Positions 1 through 7,254 of a stretch of DNA of 20,342 nucleotides are shown here, piece after piece. Origin of the DNA: CAZZCP01 sp964653235 (lineage in GTDB: Bacteria; Bdellovibrionota; Bdellovibrionia; Bdellovibrionales; UBA840); contig CAZZCP010000049.1 of NCBI GenBank assembly GCA_964653235.1, positions 1-20,342 on the forward strand, given 5' to 3'. The position numbers and the translations under genes are program-made. The notes under the pieces are model-generated. The model worked only from the letters and a program-made list of their open reading frames with translations, was not told the DNA's origin and made no database searches. Within the stretch, counting starts at the first letter, position 1. Each line of letters opens with the position of its first letter.

Positions 1-1
1 C

Positions 2-469
2 GAAATTAGACTGAAAGCCGAAAGCCTATTTGAAGAAGCCGTTGAAGAGCTGCAAAGAAGAAAAGCTGAAAAAGCTAGAGATCTTCTCAAAAAAGCCAGA
101 GATCTAGCACCTCCAACAACCGAAATTCTCTTGCATTTAATGTGGGCTGAGCTAGCTTGTCTATCTAAAAATCCCGAAGCTGGGCAAGAGATATTAAATA
201 GCGTCAACCACGACCTCAATAAAATTCCTCCTGAAGATCGCCATAATGCTACCTACTACTTTGTGAAAGGACTTTTTCAGAAATATATAGGTGAAATAGA
301 TCAAGCCAAAAGCAATCTAAAACATGCGGTAAGTTTGCAGCCAAATTTTTTAGATGCAAAGAGAGAGCTAAACATTCTTCAATTGGAGGGGGATTCTAAA
401 TCGCCCGATATTTTTAAAGATGATCTCTCTGTGGTTGTAGGCCATTTTTTTAAAAAGATGAAAAACTAG
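2..469 (+). CDS. TPR-repeat protein, 3' part (truncated by the window start)
   Basis: The frame is open from base 2 to the TAG at 467-469, so this is the C-terminal part of a longer protein. An internal TTG at 131 is not needed as a start, because the frame continues upstream without a stop. The residues form helical pairs typical of tetratricopeptide repeats: an N-terminal run rich in Glu, Lys and Ala ending in Leu-Ala-Pro, then a later repeat with the pattern YY-FVKG-LFQKY-G-DQAKSNLKHAVSLQPN. The last residues (DLSVVVGHFFKKMKN) are a short hydrophobic-basic tail. TPRs mediate protein-protein contacts; the partner is unknown. Proteins of this look in Bdellovibrio relatives often carry a J-domain or other module upstream, but that part lies outside the window, so no function is assigned. 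The gene converges on the next one with only 7 bases between the stops. Confidence 0.75.
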   Translation, partial: EIRLKAESLFEEAVEELQRRKAEKARDLLKKARDLAPPTTEILLHLMWAELACLSKNPEAGQEILNSVNHDLNKIPPEDRHNATYYFVKGLFQKYIGEIDQAKSNLKHAVSLQPNFLDAKRELNILQLEGDSKSPDIFKDDLSVVVGHFFKKMKN

Positions 470-476
470 CAAAGAT

Positions 477-1256
477 TCAATCTGATTTCGAGGTTTTCGC
501 GCTTTCAAACAGAGCCCTGACGAAATCTCTTCTTCGATTATCTAACTTATCGAGATCTTTATGTAGCTTACCTCTTTGACGAATTTTCTTGGTCTGTTCA
601 CGTACGGCTTTGGCAGACATTCGATCTTTTTCTGGGGGTTCAAATTCTTTTAGGGCTTTTTGAAATCTCTCTGCCCTAGATTTAGACCCACTCTCCATTT
701 TCACTAACTCAGCAAGCTTAGCTCCAAGTCCCTCTGATTTCTGAATGAACTTCTCATCTTCTTCTACTAAAGAACCTGTAACAATCGTCTTGAAATTCAA
801 TTCTTGCTCATTTTGAGCTGCTAAAATTGAGCCTTCTGCTTCATCTTCTTTTTTACTACGAAAATTCGAAAGTTTTTTTTGGGCCTCAAGTGCTGACATT
901 CCCCCCATTTTTTCAAGAACAAATAACAATTTGTTTACACTAATAGGGCTGTTCAAACTGGCATTGATTCCCATTTTTTTTAATACATCTTTATCAAATT
1001 CTTGCTTGCTATTTTTAAGAATAATGATTTTAGGAAAACCTTTATTGTTTTTCTTGATTCGCTCTGAAACTTTTAGACCGTCTAATTTTTTACCTTTTGC
1101 AGTGATGACCAGTATATCGGGCGAAAAAGACAATAAAAGTTCTGATAGACCAAACTCAGCTTGTTGAGCTAATACATCCCAGCCTAGCTTTTTTAAAATC
1201 GTATCTAAAAAAACAATTTCATTGAAATCTTCAACCAATAAGAGAATTTTACGCAT
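477..1256 (-). CDS. Degenerate response-regulator receiver protein with a charged helical C-terminus
   Basis: This is a 259-residue protein starting at ATG (complement of 1254-1256) without a clear Shine-Dalgarno. Residues 1-115 look like a CheY receiver: hydrophobic beta-1, an acidic pair E9-D10, a PDILVI strand and a following LDG turn at 58-60. The aligned phospho-acceptor Asp is Thr52, the conserved Thr/Ser is Lys81, and the conserved Lys before the cis-Pro is Ser103 (NSP at 102-104). It is therefore probably a pseudo-receiver that cannot be phosphorylated in the usual way. Residues 120-259 are rich in Lys, Glu and Arg and predicted helical, with no recognisable output domain. It may act as a constitutive or protein-interaction module. 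The receiver call is by pattern only; the lost residues are inferred from manual alignment. Confidence 0.7.
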   Translation of the reverse strand: MRKILLLVEDFNEIVFLDTILKKLGWDVLAQQAEFGLSELLLSFSPDILVITAKGKKLDGLKVSERIKKNNKGFPKIIILKNSKQEFDKDVLKKMGINASLNSPISVNKLLFVLEKMGGMSALEAQKKLSNFRSKKEDEAEGSILAAQNEQELNFKTIVTGSLVEEDEKFIQKSEGLGAKLAELVKMESGSKSRAERFQKALKEFEPPEKDRMSAKAVREQTKKIRQRGKLHKDLDKLDNRRRDFVRALFESAKTSKSD

Positions 1257-1303
1257 ATACAGTCAATTATCTTATGAAGGCGCAGAAATGGCAATGTAAG
1301 CTC

Positions 1304-1332
1304 TTGTACTTTTAGGCCCTCAGAGTTAAAAT
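1304..1332 (+). promoter_or_regulatory. Candidate sigma-70 promoter for kdsA
   Basis: TTGTAC (1304-1309) and TAAAAT (1327-1332) are separated by 17 bases. The -10 matches the consensus at five of six positions and the -35 at three of six. It lies about 45 bases upstream of the kdsA ATG. This is a pattern match only. Confidence 0.4.
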
Positions 1333-1378
1333 TGAATCACTAAGCTAAAGCCCTGACGCCTTGTAGCAAGAGGATATT

Positions 1379-2281
1379 ATGGAAAAACAAAGAACTGAAA
1401 CAATTGATCTCCCGCAAAGAACCTGTGTTATCGATGGTCCCAAAGGGAAAATACGTGTTGGTAGTGGCCAAGACTTGGTTTTGATCTCTGGCCCTTGTGT
1501 AATTGATAGTGAAGAACTCATTCTGGAAGCTGCCAAAGGCATCACAGAAATCAGTCAAGAACTAGGGATACCCGTCATTTTTAAAAGCAGTTTTGAAAAA
1601 GACAATCGTGGCAGTGAGAAAAACTGGAAAGGACCAATGGCTGAAGATGGTTTGAGGATCTTAAAGAAAGTCAGAGAGGAATTTGGCATTCCGGTTTTAA
1701 CTGATGTTCACCGAGTTGAAGATGTTTCGCTTGTTGCTGAATATGTCGATGTGCTGCAAATACCGGCTTACATGTGTCAACAAACTTCACTCGTTGTGGC
1801 ATGTGGTGAAACGGGAAAAACAATTAATGTTAAAAAAGGACAGTTTCTTGCTCCTGAAAATATGGCTGGTGCAGTTAGCAAGATAAAGTCCACAGGGAAT
1901 GATAAGATTCTACTTACAGAAAGAGGAGCCTGTTTTGGTTACAACCGTTTGGTTGCCGATATGAGGTCGATTCCTATCATGCAATCTTTAGGTGCTCCTG
2001 CGGTATTTGATGCCACTCATGTTATTCGTTTGTATGGTATTTCAAGCGCTGATCCTGCTGGTGGAGAACCTAAATACGTGCCCCATCTCACACTTGCTGC
2101 TGTCGCTGCTGGAGCAGATGCTCTTTTTCTAGAGGCACACCCGAGACCAATGGAAGCTAAATGTGATGCGGCTTCTCAGTTGAATTTGAAGCATTTAAAA
2201 CCACTCCTACAAATGTCTCAGTCGGTTCGCAAAGCCATCGGCCAACCTGAAAATGTAGGAAAAATTCAGTTTCAAGACTAG
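1379..2281 (+). CDS. kdsA: 3-deoxy-8-phosphooctulonate synthase (Kdo-8-phosphate synthase), metal-dependent class
   Basis: KdsA condenses phosphoenolpyruvate with arabinose-5-phosphate to give Kdo-8-phosphate, the committed step to the Kdo of LPS. Family blocks seen in the 300 residues: SGPC at 37-40, FKSSFEKDNR at 68-77, TDVH at 108-111, INVKKGQFLAP at 149-159, ERGACFGYN at 181-189, DATH at 211-214 and LEAHP at 251-255. The four metal ligands of the Aquifex-type enzyme are present as C40, H214, E252 and D263, so this is the metal-dependent form, not the E. coli type that has Asn in place of Cys. There is an N-terminal extension of about 29 residues relative to Aquifex KdsA. The ATG is preceded by AGAGGA at a suitable distance. 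Oddities: KANRS reads KDNRG, CRQTD reads CQQTS and TDIHE reads TDVHR. The permease gene that follows acts in the same LPS pathway, which supports the call. Confidence 0.93.
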   Translation: MEKQRTETIDLPQRTCVIDGPKGKIRVGSGQDLVLISGPCVIDSEELILEAAKGITEISQELGIPVIFKSSFEKDNRGSEKNWKGPMAEDGLRILKKVREEFGIPVLTDVHRVEDVSLVAEYVDVLQIPAYMCQQTSLVVACGETGKTINVKKGQFLAPENMAGAVSKIKSTGNDKILLTERGACFGYNRLVADMRSIPIMQSLGAPAVFDATHVIRLYGISSADPAGGEPKYVPHLTLAAVAAGADALFLEAHPRPMEAKCDAASQLNLKHLKPLLQMSQSVRKAIGQPENVGKIQFQD

Positions 2282-2338
2282 GAAGTATCTCTGCTCAACT
2301 GGAGAGGTAGACTCGCAGGATTTTATATTTTCTTTGAA

Positions 2339-3433
2339 ATGCTCCCCAGCTTTCTTATGGGGGTTTTCGTATTTATATTTATACTGCTTATGTTTCAGGC
2401 TTTGAGACTCACTGAGTTTGTGCTGATTCATGGGGTGGATTTCGATCAAATCTTTCAGATCATCCTTTATCTTAGCGTGAGTTTTCTACCAGCAATTTTT
2501 CCTATGAGTCTTCTTTTCTGTATTCTTATGACCTATGGCAGACTAAGCAATGACTCTGAACTTGTAGCAATGAAAGCAAGTGGGCTTAGTATGTTTTCTA
2601 TCTCTCTACCAGCTTTTGTATTGGGAGTATTTGTTTCTGTTCTATCGGTCTACACTTCTTTTTATATTGGGCCTGACGGCAATCGAAAGATGGAGTTGGT
2701 TTTGGATAGACTACAAAAAACCAAGGCCAGTGCGAGCATCAAAGAAGGTGTATTTTCTGAAGGTTTTTTTGATATGGTTGTCTACACAAGTAAGGTCGAT
2801 GAAGAAACAGGGCAACTTGAAAAGATCTTTATTTACGATGAAAGAAATCCTGCTGCACCAATGGTGATTGCCGCAAAAAGTGGTAAAATCATTCAAGATA
2901 AGAATTTAGAATCTGTTTTTGCCTACTTGAAACTCTTTGATGGGAGTATCCACAAACAAAGCGATGAGGCCTATACGATTATTGATTATGATGAATATGG
3001 AATTCACTTCTTTGAAAAAGATGAATACATTGAAAGAAACAAAAGCTTACCCTCTTTAACCTTAGAAGACATTAATAAACGTATTGAGGCCGGCCCCCCT
3101 GATCCTACAAATATAGATCCTGTTTCTTATGATCGTATGATAAGAAAATTCAATCGAGTTCGACTAGAGTTTCATAAAAGATGGGCCATTGCCATTGCCT
3201 GCCTTTTATTTGCTATCATTGGAGTGGGCTTAGGGGTTCAGAAAAATAGACGCTCTGGGCGATCCAATGGATTTGTTCTCTCTGTACTTGTTATCATCAG
3301 TTTTTGGATTCTCTATGTTACCGGTGAAAACTTAGTCCGCTCTGGAGCTATTTATCCCCCATTAGGGGCCTGGATTCCATTAGCTATTTTCGGAAGTTTT
3401 GCTATTTACCGACTTAGAAAAGTTTGGAATTAA
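2339..3433 (+). CDS. lptF: LptF/LptG-family LPS export permease (YjgP/YjgQ)
   Basis: This is an inner-membrane subunit of the LptB2FG transporter that lifts LPS from the inner membrane into the Lpt bridge. From the ATG the product is 364 residues, with three hydrophobic helices at about 3-25, 38-60 and 83-105, including LSNDSELVAMKASGLS at 68-83, the family's coupling-helix block. A periplasmic beta-rich domain follows (about 115-270, with IKEGVFSE and later ESVFAYL), then three more helices near 280-300, 310-330 and 342-360. The domain order is that of LptF/LptG, and the details look closer to LptF. Family members normally have 10-15 more residues before helix 1. The frame is open upstream to the kdsA stop, encoding LNWRGRLAGFYIFFE before the ATG, and AGGAAG (2280-2285) sits 5 bases before an in-frame CTG (2291). 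The true start is therefore possibly CTG 2291; the ATG has no Shine-Dalgarno. Probably co-transcribed with kdsA. Whether it is lptF or lptG is uncertain. Confidence 0.85.
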   Translation: MLPSFLMGVFVFIFILLMFQALRLTEFVLIHGVDFDQIFQIILYLSVSFLPAIFPMSLLFCILMTYGRLSNDSELVAMKASGLSMFSISLPAFVLGVFVSVLSVYTSFYIGPDGNRKMELVLDRLQKTKASASIKEGVFSEGFFDMVVYTSKVDEETGQLEKIFIYDERNPAAPMVIAAKSGKIIQDKNLESVFAYLKLFDGSIHKQSDEAYTIIDYDEYGIHFFEKDEYIERNKSLPSLTLEDINKRIEAGPPDPTNIDPVSYDRMIRKFNRVRLEFHKRWAIAIACLLFAIIGVGLGVQKNRRSGRSNGFVLSVLVIISFWILYVTGENLVRSGAIYPPLGAWIPLAIFGSFAIYRLRKVWN

Positions 3434-4339
3434 ACTACGTCGATTTGCAGACAATATGAAATCTTTTAAATCTTCAGATTCTAAGATTAAATCTGCTCCT
3501 GACTGCAACAGAGCGTTTCCGCCTCTAAAGCTTGAATCCAAAACAGAACCTGGCAAACACGCAACTTCTTTTCCATACCATAAAGCAAGTTTTGCACTCA
3601 TCATTGAACCGCTTTTTAGTCCTGCTTCAGGTACAAATAAGCAAGGGGATAAACTTACTATCAATCGATTTCGCTGTAAAAAATGATGTTTACGTATTTC
3701 TTGATTCAGCGAATACTCACTTAAAATACTTCCTCCTTGTTCTAAGATTTCAGGTATGTAATTTATGAAATTTTTAGGGTACACAGAATTTAAACCACTT
3801 GGTAAAATTGCGATACTAGGTGTTTTCTCAAGCAAACATTGTTCATGTGCCCACTGATCTATCCCTCGGGCTGCTCCAGAGACACATACAGCTGAAATAT
3901 CCTGCAAAGTTTTTCGAAAATACGTATCCATCCATATCCATGTGCTTCTGGATGCCTTTCTAGACCCCACTACAGAAAATAAATTCTTTCTTTGCCAATT
4001 TTTTTTACCCCAGTAGCTTAAGATCAATGGTGGTTCATCAAGACTGTAAAAATTAGATGGATAATCTTCATCGAGAAAGCAGGTAATCGATACATTATTG
4101 CGAAATGCAATCTTTAAATCTTCTTCTGCTAAAGCTAAGAAATCTTTTCGCTGAAGTAGATACTTTCTTAAACTAGTGTTGATTGGCTGAAGGAGTATTG
4201 ATTTTTCGTTCTGCTCTCGTATAGAGAGCTTCGATAAGATCAGATAGTCTTTGGCCTTTATGCTGTGTGTTTGCCACCATAAGGCGGCGATAAGTTGCTT
4301 CCAAATCATAAAAGCAGTTAATGCAAAATCAAATGCCAA
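3380..4339 (-). CDS. dprA: DNA-processing protein DprA
   Basis: DprA binds incoming single-stranded DNA during natural transformation and loads RecA on it. The 319-residue product carries the Rossmann-like DprA domain: VGSRKAS at 124-130, VSGAARGID at 153-161, AILPSGLNSVYP at 177-188, SEY at 207-209, QRNRLIVSLS at 222-231, SGSMMSAKLALWYG at 243-256, LPGS at 262-265 and GGNALLQSGA at 273-282. The usual VSGLARGID is VSGAARGID here. The N-terminal 110 residues match the helical or SAM-like region only in general outline, and the C-terminal winged helix seen in some DprA is absent. The start is TTG at 4339; an ATG at 4309 would remove 10 residues, and neither has a good Shine-Dalgarno. The 3' end overlaps the permease gene by 54 bases on the opposite strand. 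With the split comEC at 7569-9117 it suggests competence or at least DNA-uptake potential. Confidence 0.92.
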   Translation of the reverse strand: MAFDFALTAFMIWKQLIAALWWQTHSIKAKDYLILSKLSIREQNEKSILLQPINTSLRKYLLQRKDFLALAEEDLKIAFRNNVSITCFLDEDYPSNFYSLDEPPLILSYWGKKNWQRKNLFSVVGSRKASRSTWIWMDTYFRKTLQDISAVCVSGAARGIDQWAHEQCLLEKTPSIAILPSGLNSVYPKNFINYIPEILEQGGSILSEYSLNQEIRKHHFLQRNRLIVSLSPCLFVPEAGLKSGSMMSAKLALWYGKEVACLPGSVLDSSFRGGNALLQSGADLILESEDLKDFILSANRRSLIPNFSKSVNSKTSENS

Positions 4340-4375
4340 ATAGAAATCAGAGTATTAGGCTTTCAAGTCCGAAAT

Positions 4376-6406
4376 TCAAAACTCTTCGGACTCATTGAAA
4401 TCTTCGGACAATTCATCTTCAGCGAAGTCTTCACCAAATTCATCCTCACTAAATTCATCCTCAAACTCATTTTCTGCAAAGTCTTCATCAAACTCATCTT
4501 CAGAGAACTCTTCCTCAAATTCGCTATCTGCAAAATCTTCTTCAAATTCATCTTCAAAGCTTTCATCAGAGAATTCTTCTTCTAATTCTTGATCTAAATC
4601 CCCTAATTCTGAGTCAAAATCATCATCTTCATCGACATCAAAGTCATCACCCTCATCATCGCCACTAAAACCCATTCTAGCCACACTGCCGGTAAAGTCT
4701 CCACGTACAATAGCAGTTTTCGCCTTTAGCACGACCCCAGTGCTAACTCTTTCTTCTACTCGAACTACTTTTATAATTCCAATCTCTTTAGAATTGTTCG
4801 CAACTCGAGTATCTTCGTTTCTAGCTTTTTGGTTCATGATGACCTGCAAAAGACTGCCTTTGGTAAGGCCTATCGCAGAACCTTTATCAAGGTAGACCAT
4901 TGAGGAAAGACCTAAAACATTGCGATTGTTTTCAAATTGTCCGCCAACAATATTAGCTCGAACTGAAGAAAATCCCCCATCTCTTGTCCACTGCTCTATC
5001 GGTATCGAGCCTCTATCAACAAGAGAGCCTACACTAACCAAAGACAAACTCTCGGTTACTTTGGCTCGAAAGATTCTTTCATCTGCATTCACAGTCTCTA
5101 CAATCTTAAGCCGACCCTCTATTTCGACCGGATAGCCTACGGCATCGCCATCTTCGTTTTCAATCAATTCTTGGGGGCTTATAACCAACATAGCATCGCC
5201 AACATCGCCTTGATAAAGTTCAACGAAGACATCTTCATGCAATTGAGCAGTCATAGCTCCACTTTCAGTTTCTATAATTCGCCCTAGACCAGCTGGCTCT
5301 TCTTCGGTTATAAAGGCTGATACAGCAAAGTTTCTTTTGCCCTCAAAAGTAGCTGATTTCACTCCGCCAATATCTAAGCCTCCTTCAGGAATCTTTGAAC
5401 GATGCCATGCTGATAAACTTGGAGGAATATCAATTAGAGGTGGACGACGTACTTGAGCTTCGGGGAAATCAGGTTCTTCATCTTCTACAATTTCTTCTTG
5501 CTCTGCCACTTCTTGCTCAACCACTTCTTCATTTTCTTTGACTTCAGCATCACCAAGGGCTGGGGCTGCANNNNNNNNNNCTGCATCTAGGGTTCCTTCA
5601 ATAAATACAAGCTGATCTCCTGGTCTGATTTCATGAGGATTGGTTATTCTTGCATTGAGCTGCCAGAGTTTGGGCCAAAAATATGGGTTACCAAATAGAG
5701 TTTCACTGAGTGTCCATAGATTGTCGCCAGCTTGAATCTCTACAACCTCTGACTCTCGACCTTGAATAATGTCTGACCAAAAATCAGAAATGCTTGGTTC
5801 TGATTTTATGTATCGGTATTCACGTGCAATTCTTGCCTCTTTTGCCTCATCAGGTGAATCTTCAAAGGCTTGTGGTGCAGCTGCGGTAAATTCTTCATCG
5901 GGAACTAAAGGCTCTGGTGCCTCTTCGACTATATTTTCTTCTTCAAAGAAAGGCTCTGGTTCGGGCACTGGCTCAGGTGCTGGTTCGGTTTCAGCTTCAA
6001 TCTCTAGGCTCTCCTCTTCTAAATCATCTAGAGGTAAGAATTCATCTTTCTCTTTTGCGATCTCTTCACCGGTATCTGTATCAAGATCGGTATTTACATC
6101 CTCTTCGACTTCGTCAATATCACTCGCTATCTCTTCATTGACATCTTGATCATCGAAGGCATCGAGATCTTCAAAGCTATCTTCAGGACTTTCTTCAAGC
6201 GCTTCTACTTCAATCTCGTCTGTGGGAGCCAAGTCAAATGAAGTATCGGCAGCATCTACTCCTACATCAGAAAGTTCTTCATCGCTGATATTCTCTAATT
6301 CTTGCAATTCTTTTTCAAGATCTTCTAGTTCTCCGAGATCAGCTTCATCTTGAGCTTTTGCGATAAAGCTTAAGCAAATCAGAATTGCAAAAAAAAACGA
6401 CTTCAT
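4376..6406 (-). CDS. Secreted, highly acidic LysM-domain protein with C-terminal repeats
   Basis: This is a 676-residue exported protein. The signal peptide is about 1-18 (a hydrophobic stretch ending AKA before QD). Residues 20-190 are very rich in Glu and Asp with a Pro-Glu section near 141-152. A LysM domain at about 221-270 contains EIQAGDNLWTLSETLFGN and ends with RPGDQLVFIEG; LysM binds peptidoglycan glycan. Residues 330-610 form a beta-rich region with no family I can name. The tail from about 610 is almost only Asp, Glu, Phe and Ser. A 10-base N run (5571-5580) lies just after the LysM domain, and the frame is kept across it. The start ATG overlaps the stop of the upstream lipoprotein gene as TAATG, with AGGGTG upstream, indicating translational coupling. 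It is likely an envelope-associated wall-binding protein working with the lipoprotein. Confidence 0.8.
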   Translation of the reverse strand: MKSFFFAILICLSFIAKAQDEADLGELEDLEKELQELENISDEELSDVGVDAADTSFDLAPTDEIEVEALEESPEDSFEDLDAFDDQDVNEEIASDIDEVEEDVNTDLDTDTGEEIAKEKDEFLPLDDLEEESLEIEAETEPAPEPVPEPEPFFEEENIVEEAPEPLVPDEEFTAAAPQAFEDSPDEAKEARIAREYRYIKSEPSISDFWSDIIQGRESEVVEIQAGDNLWTLSETLFGNPYFWPKLWQLNARITNPHEIRPGDQLVFIEGTLDAXXXXAAPALGDAEVKENEEVVEQEVAEQEEIVEDEEPDFPEAQVRRPPLIDIPPSLSAWHRSKIPEGGLDIGGVKSATFEGKRNFAVSAFITEEEPAGLGRIIETESGAMTAQLHEDVFVELYQGDVGDAMLVISPQELIENEDGDAVGYPVEIEGRLKIVETVNADERIFRAKVTESLSLVSVGSLVDRGSIPIEQWTRDGGFSSVRANIVGGQFENNRNVLGLSSMVYLDKGSAIGLTKGSLLQVIMNQKARNEDTRVANNSKEIGIIKVVRVEERVSTGVVLKAKTAIVRGDFTGSVARMGFSGDDEGDDFDVDEDDDFDSELGDLDQELEEEFSDESFEDEFEEDFADSEFEEEFSEDEFDEDFAENEFEDEFSEDEFGEDFAEDELSEDFNESEEF
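4380..4590 (-). repeat. Tandem repeat of about 54 bp (18 residues) in the LysM gene 3' end
   Basis: Three consecutive 18-residue units plus a partial fourth are visible in the protein tail: EFSDESFEDEFEEDFADS, EFEEEFSEDEFDEDFAEN, EFEDEFSEDEFGEDFAED, then ELSEDF. Phe recurs about every four residues among acidic side chains. The opposite strand gives a Ser/Asn-rich open frame as a by-product. Confidence 0.75.
5571..5580. other. Assembly gap or ambiguous bases (10 N)
   Basis: Ten consecutive N fall inside the LysM gene, in an Ala/Pro/Glu-rich low-complexity part. The reading frame is the same on both sides. This means either that the length of 10 is real or that the match is luck; residues 276-279 are unknown. 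Confidence 0.98.
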
Positions 6407-7014
6407 TATTTCACCCTAGAATCTTCAAGGGATTTCAGTTGCAAATCGGCACGAAAAGATTGTGGAGTATTGGGGTATTTATTTTTAATACTCTTATAGA
6501 TTTTCTTTGCAGTGGTTTTGAGCTTCATTTCTTCATAAACAATGCCTTTTGCAAGCATTGCTGAAATGTAGCGCTTATGACTCTTAAAGTTTTGCAGAAT
6601 ATGATTGATGTACTTTAATGCTGTTTTGTATTTTCCTTGTTGAATACTCATTCTACTCGCTTTATAAAAAGCTTCGGCGGTGTGCGTGCTTTTGGGATAG
6701 GCCTTATCCATAATTTTTAAAACTCGAACAGCGCTATTTTGATCACCTCTATTGGCAAATTGCATAAACTTTTTGTAAAGCTCTTTATCATCAATGCTGA
6801 GCTTCTTTGTCTTTTGCTGAGTACTGCTTTTCTTTTTTGCTTGAATGCGTTTTGCTTTTAGCAGCTTATTTTCTCGCTCTAACTTGCGAATTCTATCAGC
6901 TTGTTTACTAATTTTTTGGTCGTATTTTTTAAGACTGGTACTCTCTTTTTTTAGCGCTTGGCTACAAGAAATGAATAAGCTTGAGAGTACAAAAGCTAAT
7001 ATTAGCTTTCTCAT
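6406..7014 (-). CDS. TPR and coiled-coil lipoprotein (YbgF/BamD-like architecture)
   Basis: This 202-residue protein has an excellent Shine-Dalgarno (AAGGAGG, then GCCG before the ATG). The N-terminus is a lipoprotein-type signal: basic MRK, a hydrophobic core and LFISC with Cys17 as the likely lipidated residue, although Phe at -3 is not the most usual lipobox residue. Residues 22-65 are heptad-like and charged (coiled coil, with DRIRKLERENKLLKAKR). Residues 80-200 form about three TPR units, including YKKFMQFANRGDQNSAVR, then AEAFYKASRMSIQQGKYKTALKY with spacing of about 36. The order coiled coil then TPR resembles the Tol-Pal accessory protein YbgF/CpoB, but no Tol or Pal gene is nearby, so the symbol is not assigned. 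It is coupled to the LysM gene that follows, and probably both act at the peptidoglycan/outer membrane interface. Confidence 0.8.
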   Translation of the reverse strand: MRKLILAFVLSSLFISCSQALKKESTSLKKYDQKISKQADRIRKLERENKLLKAKRIQAKKKSSTQQKTKKLSIDDKELYKKFMQFANRGDQNSAVRVLKIMDKAYPKSTHTAEAFYKASRMSIQQGKYKTALKYINHILQNFKSHKRYISAMLAKGIVYEEMKLKTTAKKIYKSIKNKYPNTPQSFRADLQLKSLEDSRVK

Positions 7015-7055
7015 CGGCCCTCCTTGGCAATTCCACTCTTAAATAGTCTACAAAA

Positions 7056-7085
7056 ATTAAATACTTACGAAAAGAGCCTTTGCAA
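7056..7085 (-). promoter_or_regulatory. Candidate promoter of the lipoprotein-LysM operon
   Basis: Read on the minus strand: TTGCAA (7080-7085), 18 bases, TTTAAT (complement of 7056-7061, five of six to the -10 consensus). It lies about 40 bases upstream of the lipoprotein start, which has a strong Shine-Dalgarno. Confidence 0.4.
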
Positions 7086-7097
7086 TTGACAGACATT

Positions 7098-7199
7098 GGT
7101 CTAGAGAAAACATAGGTGCAATATGGCTCCGAATTTTAATTGAAACAAAAGCTTATCAACTTTTCCACAGCAAATGTGGAATACAATCTTCTCTAGACC
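7098..7199. repeat. Nested inverted-repeat unit A
   Basis: An 11-base perfect inverted repeat, GGTCTAGAGAA (7098-7108) and TTCTCTAGACC (7189-7199), encloses 80 bases. Inside it lies a second 7-base inverted repeat, TTCCACA and TGTGGAA, with a 5-base loop (7163-7181). This could be a folded RNA element on either strand, the leader of the minus-strand operon, or a small terminal-inverted-repeat element. I see no target-site duplication and no open reading frame. Confidence 0.6.
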
Positions 7200-7222
7200 T
7201 TGGACTTGAGAAATAGACAGGG

Positions 7223-7250
7223 TTACAGCAAAATGCTCAATCTGTATACT
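7223..7250 (+). promoter_or_regulatory. Candidate promoter in front of inverted-repeat unit B
   Basis: TTACAG (7223-7228), a 16-base spacer, and TATACT (7245-7250, five of six to the -10 consensus). The expected transcription start falls near 7256-7258, the first bases of the long-range stem of unit B. No open reading frame follows, so if active it would make a non-coding RNA. Confidence 0.4.
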
Positions 7251-7254
7251 TATA

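Noticed and set aside
1379..2281. DAHP synthase or sialic acid synthase (NeuB)
   Set aside because: INVKKGQFLAP and the ERG--FGYN block are KdsA features, and the next gene is an LPS exporter.
4395..4592. Plus-strand Ser/Asn-rich open frame
   Set aside because: It is the mirror of the acidic repeat codons of the LysM gene; no start signals.
5769..6149. Plus-strand Ser-rich open frame of 126 codons
   Set aside because: It is antisense to the Glu/Asp-rich part of the LysM gene and arises from codon bias.
7161..7193. DnaA-box-like TTTTCCACA and an inverted TGTGGAATA
   Set aside because: Only one good box, no cluster and no dnaA, dnaN or gidA nearby; not enough for an origin. Kept only as part of inverted-repeat unit A.
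7098..7199. Small transposable element with terminal inverted repeats
   Set aside because: No target-site duplication and no second copy in the window.
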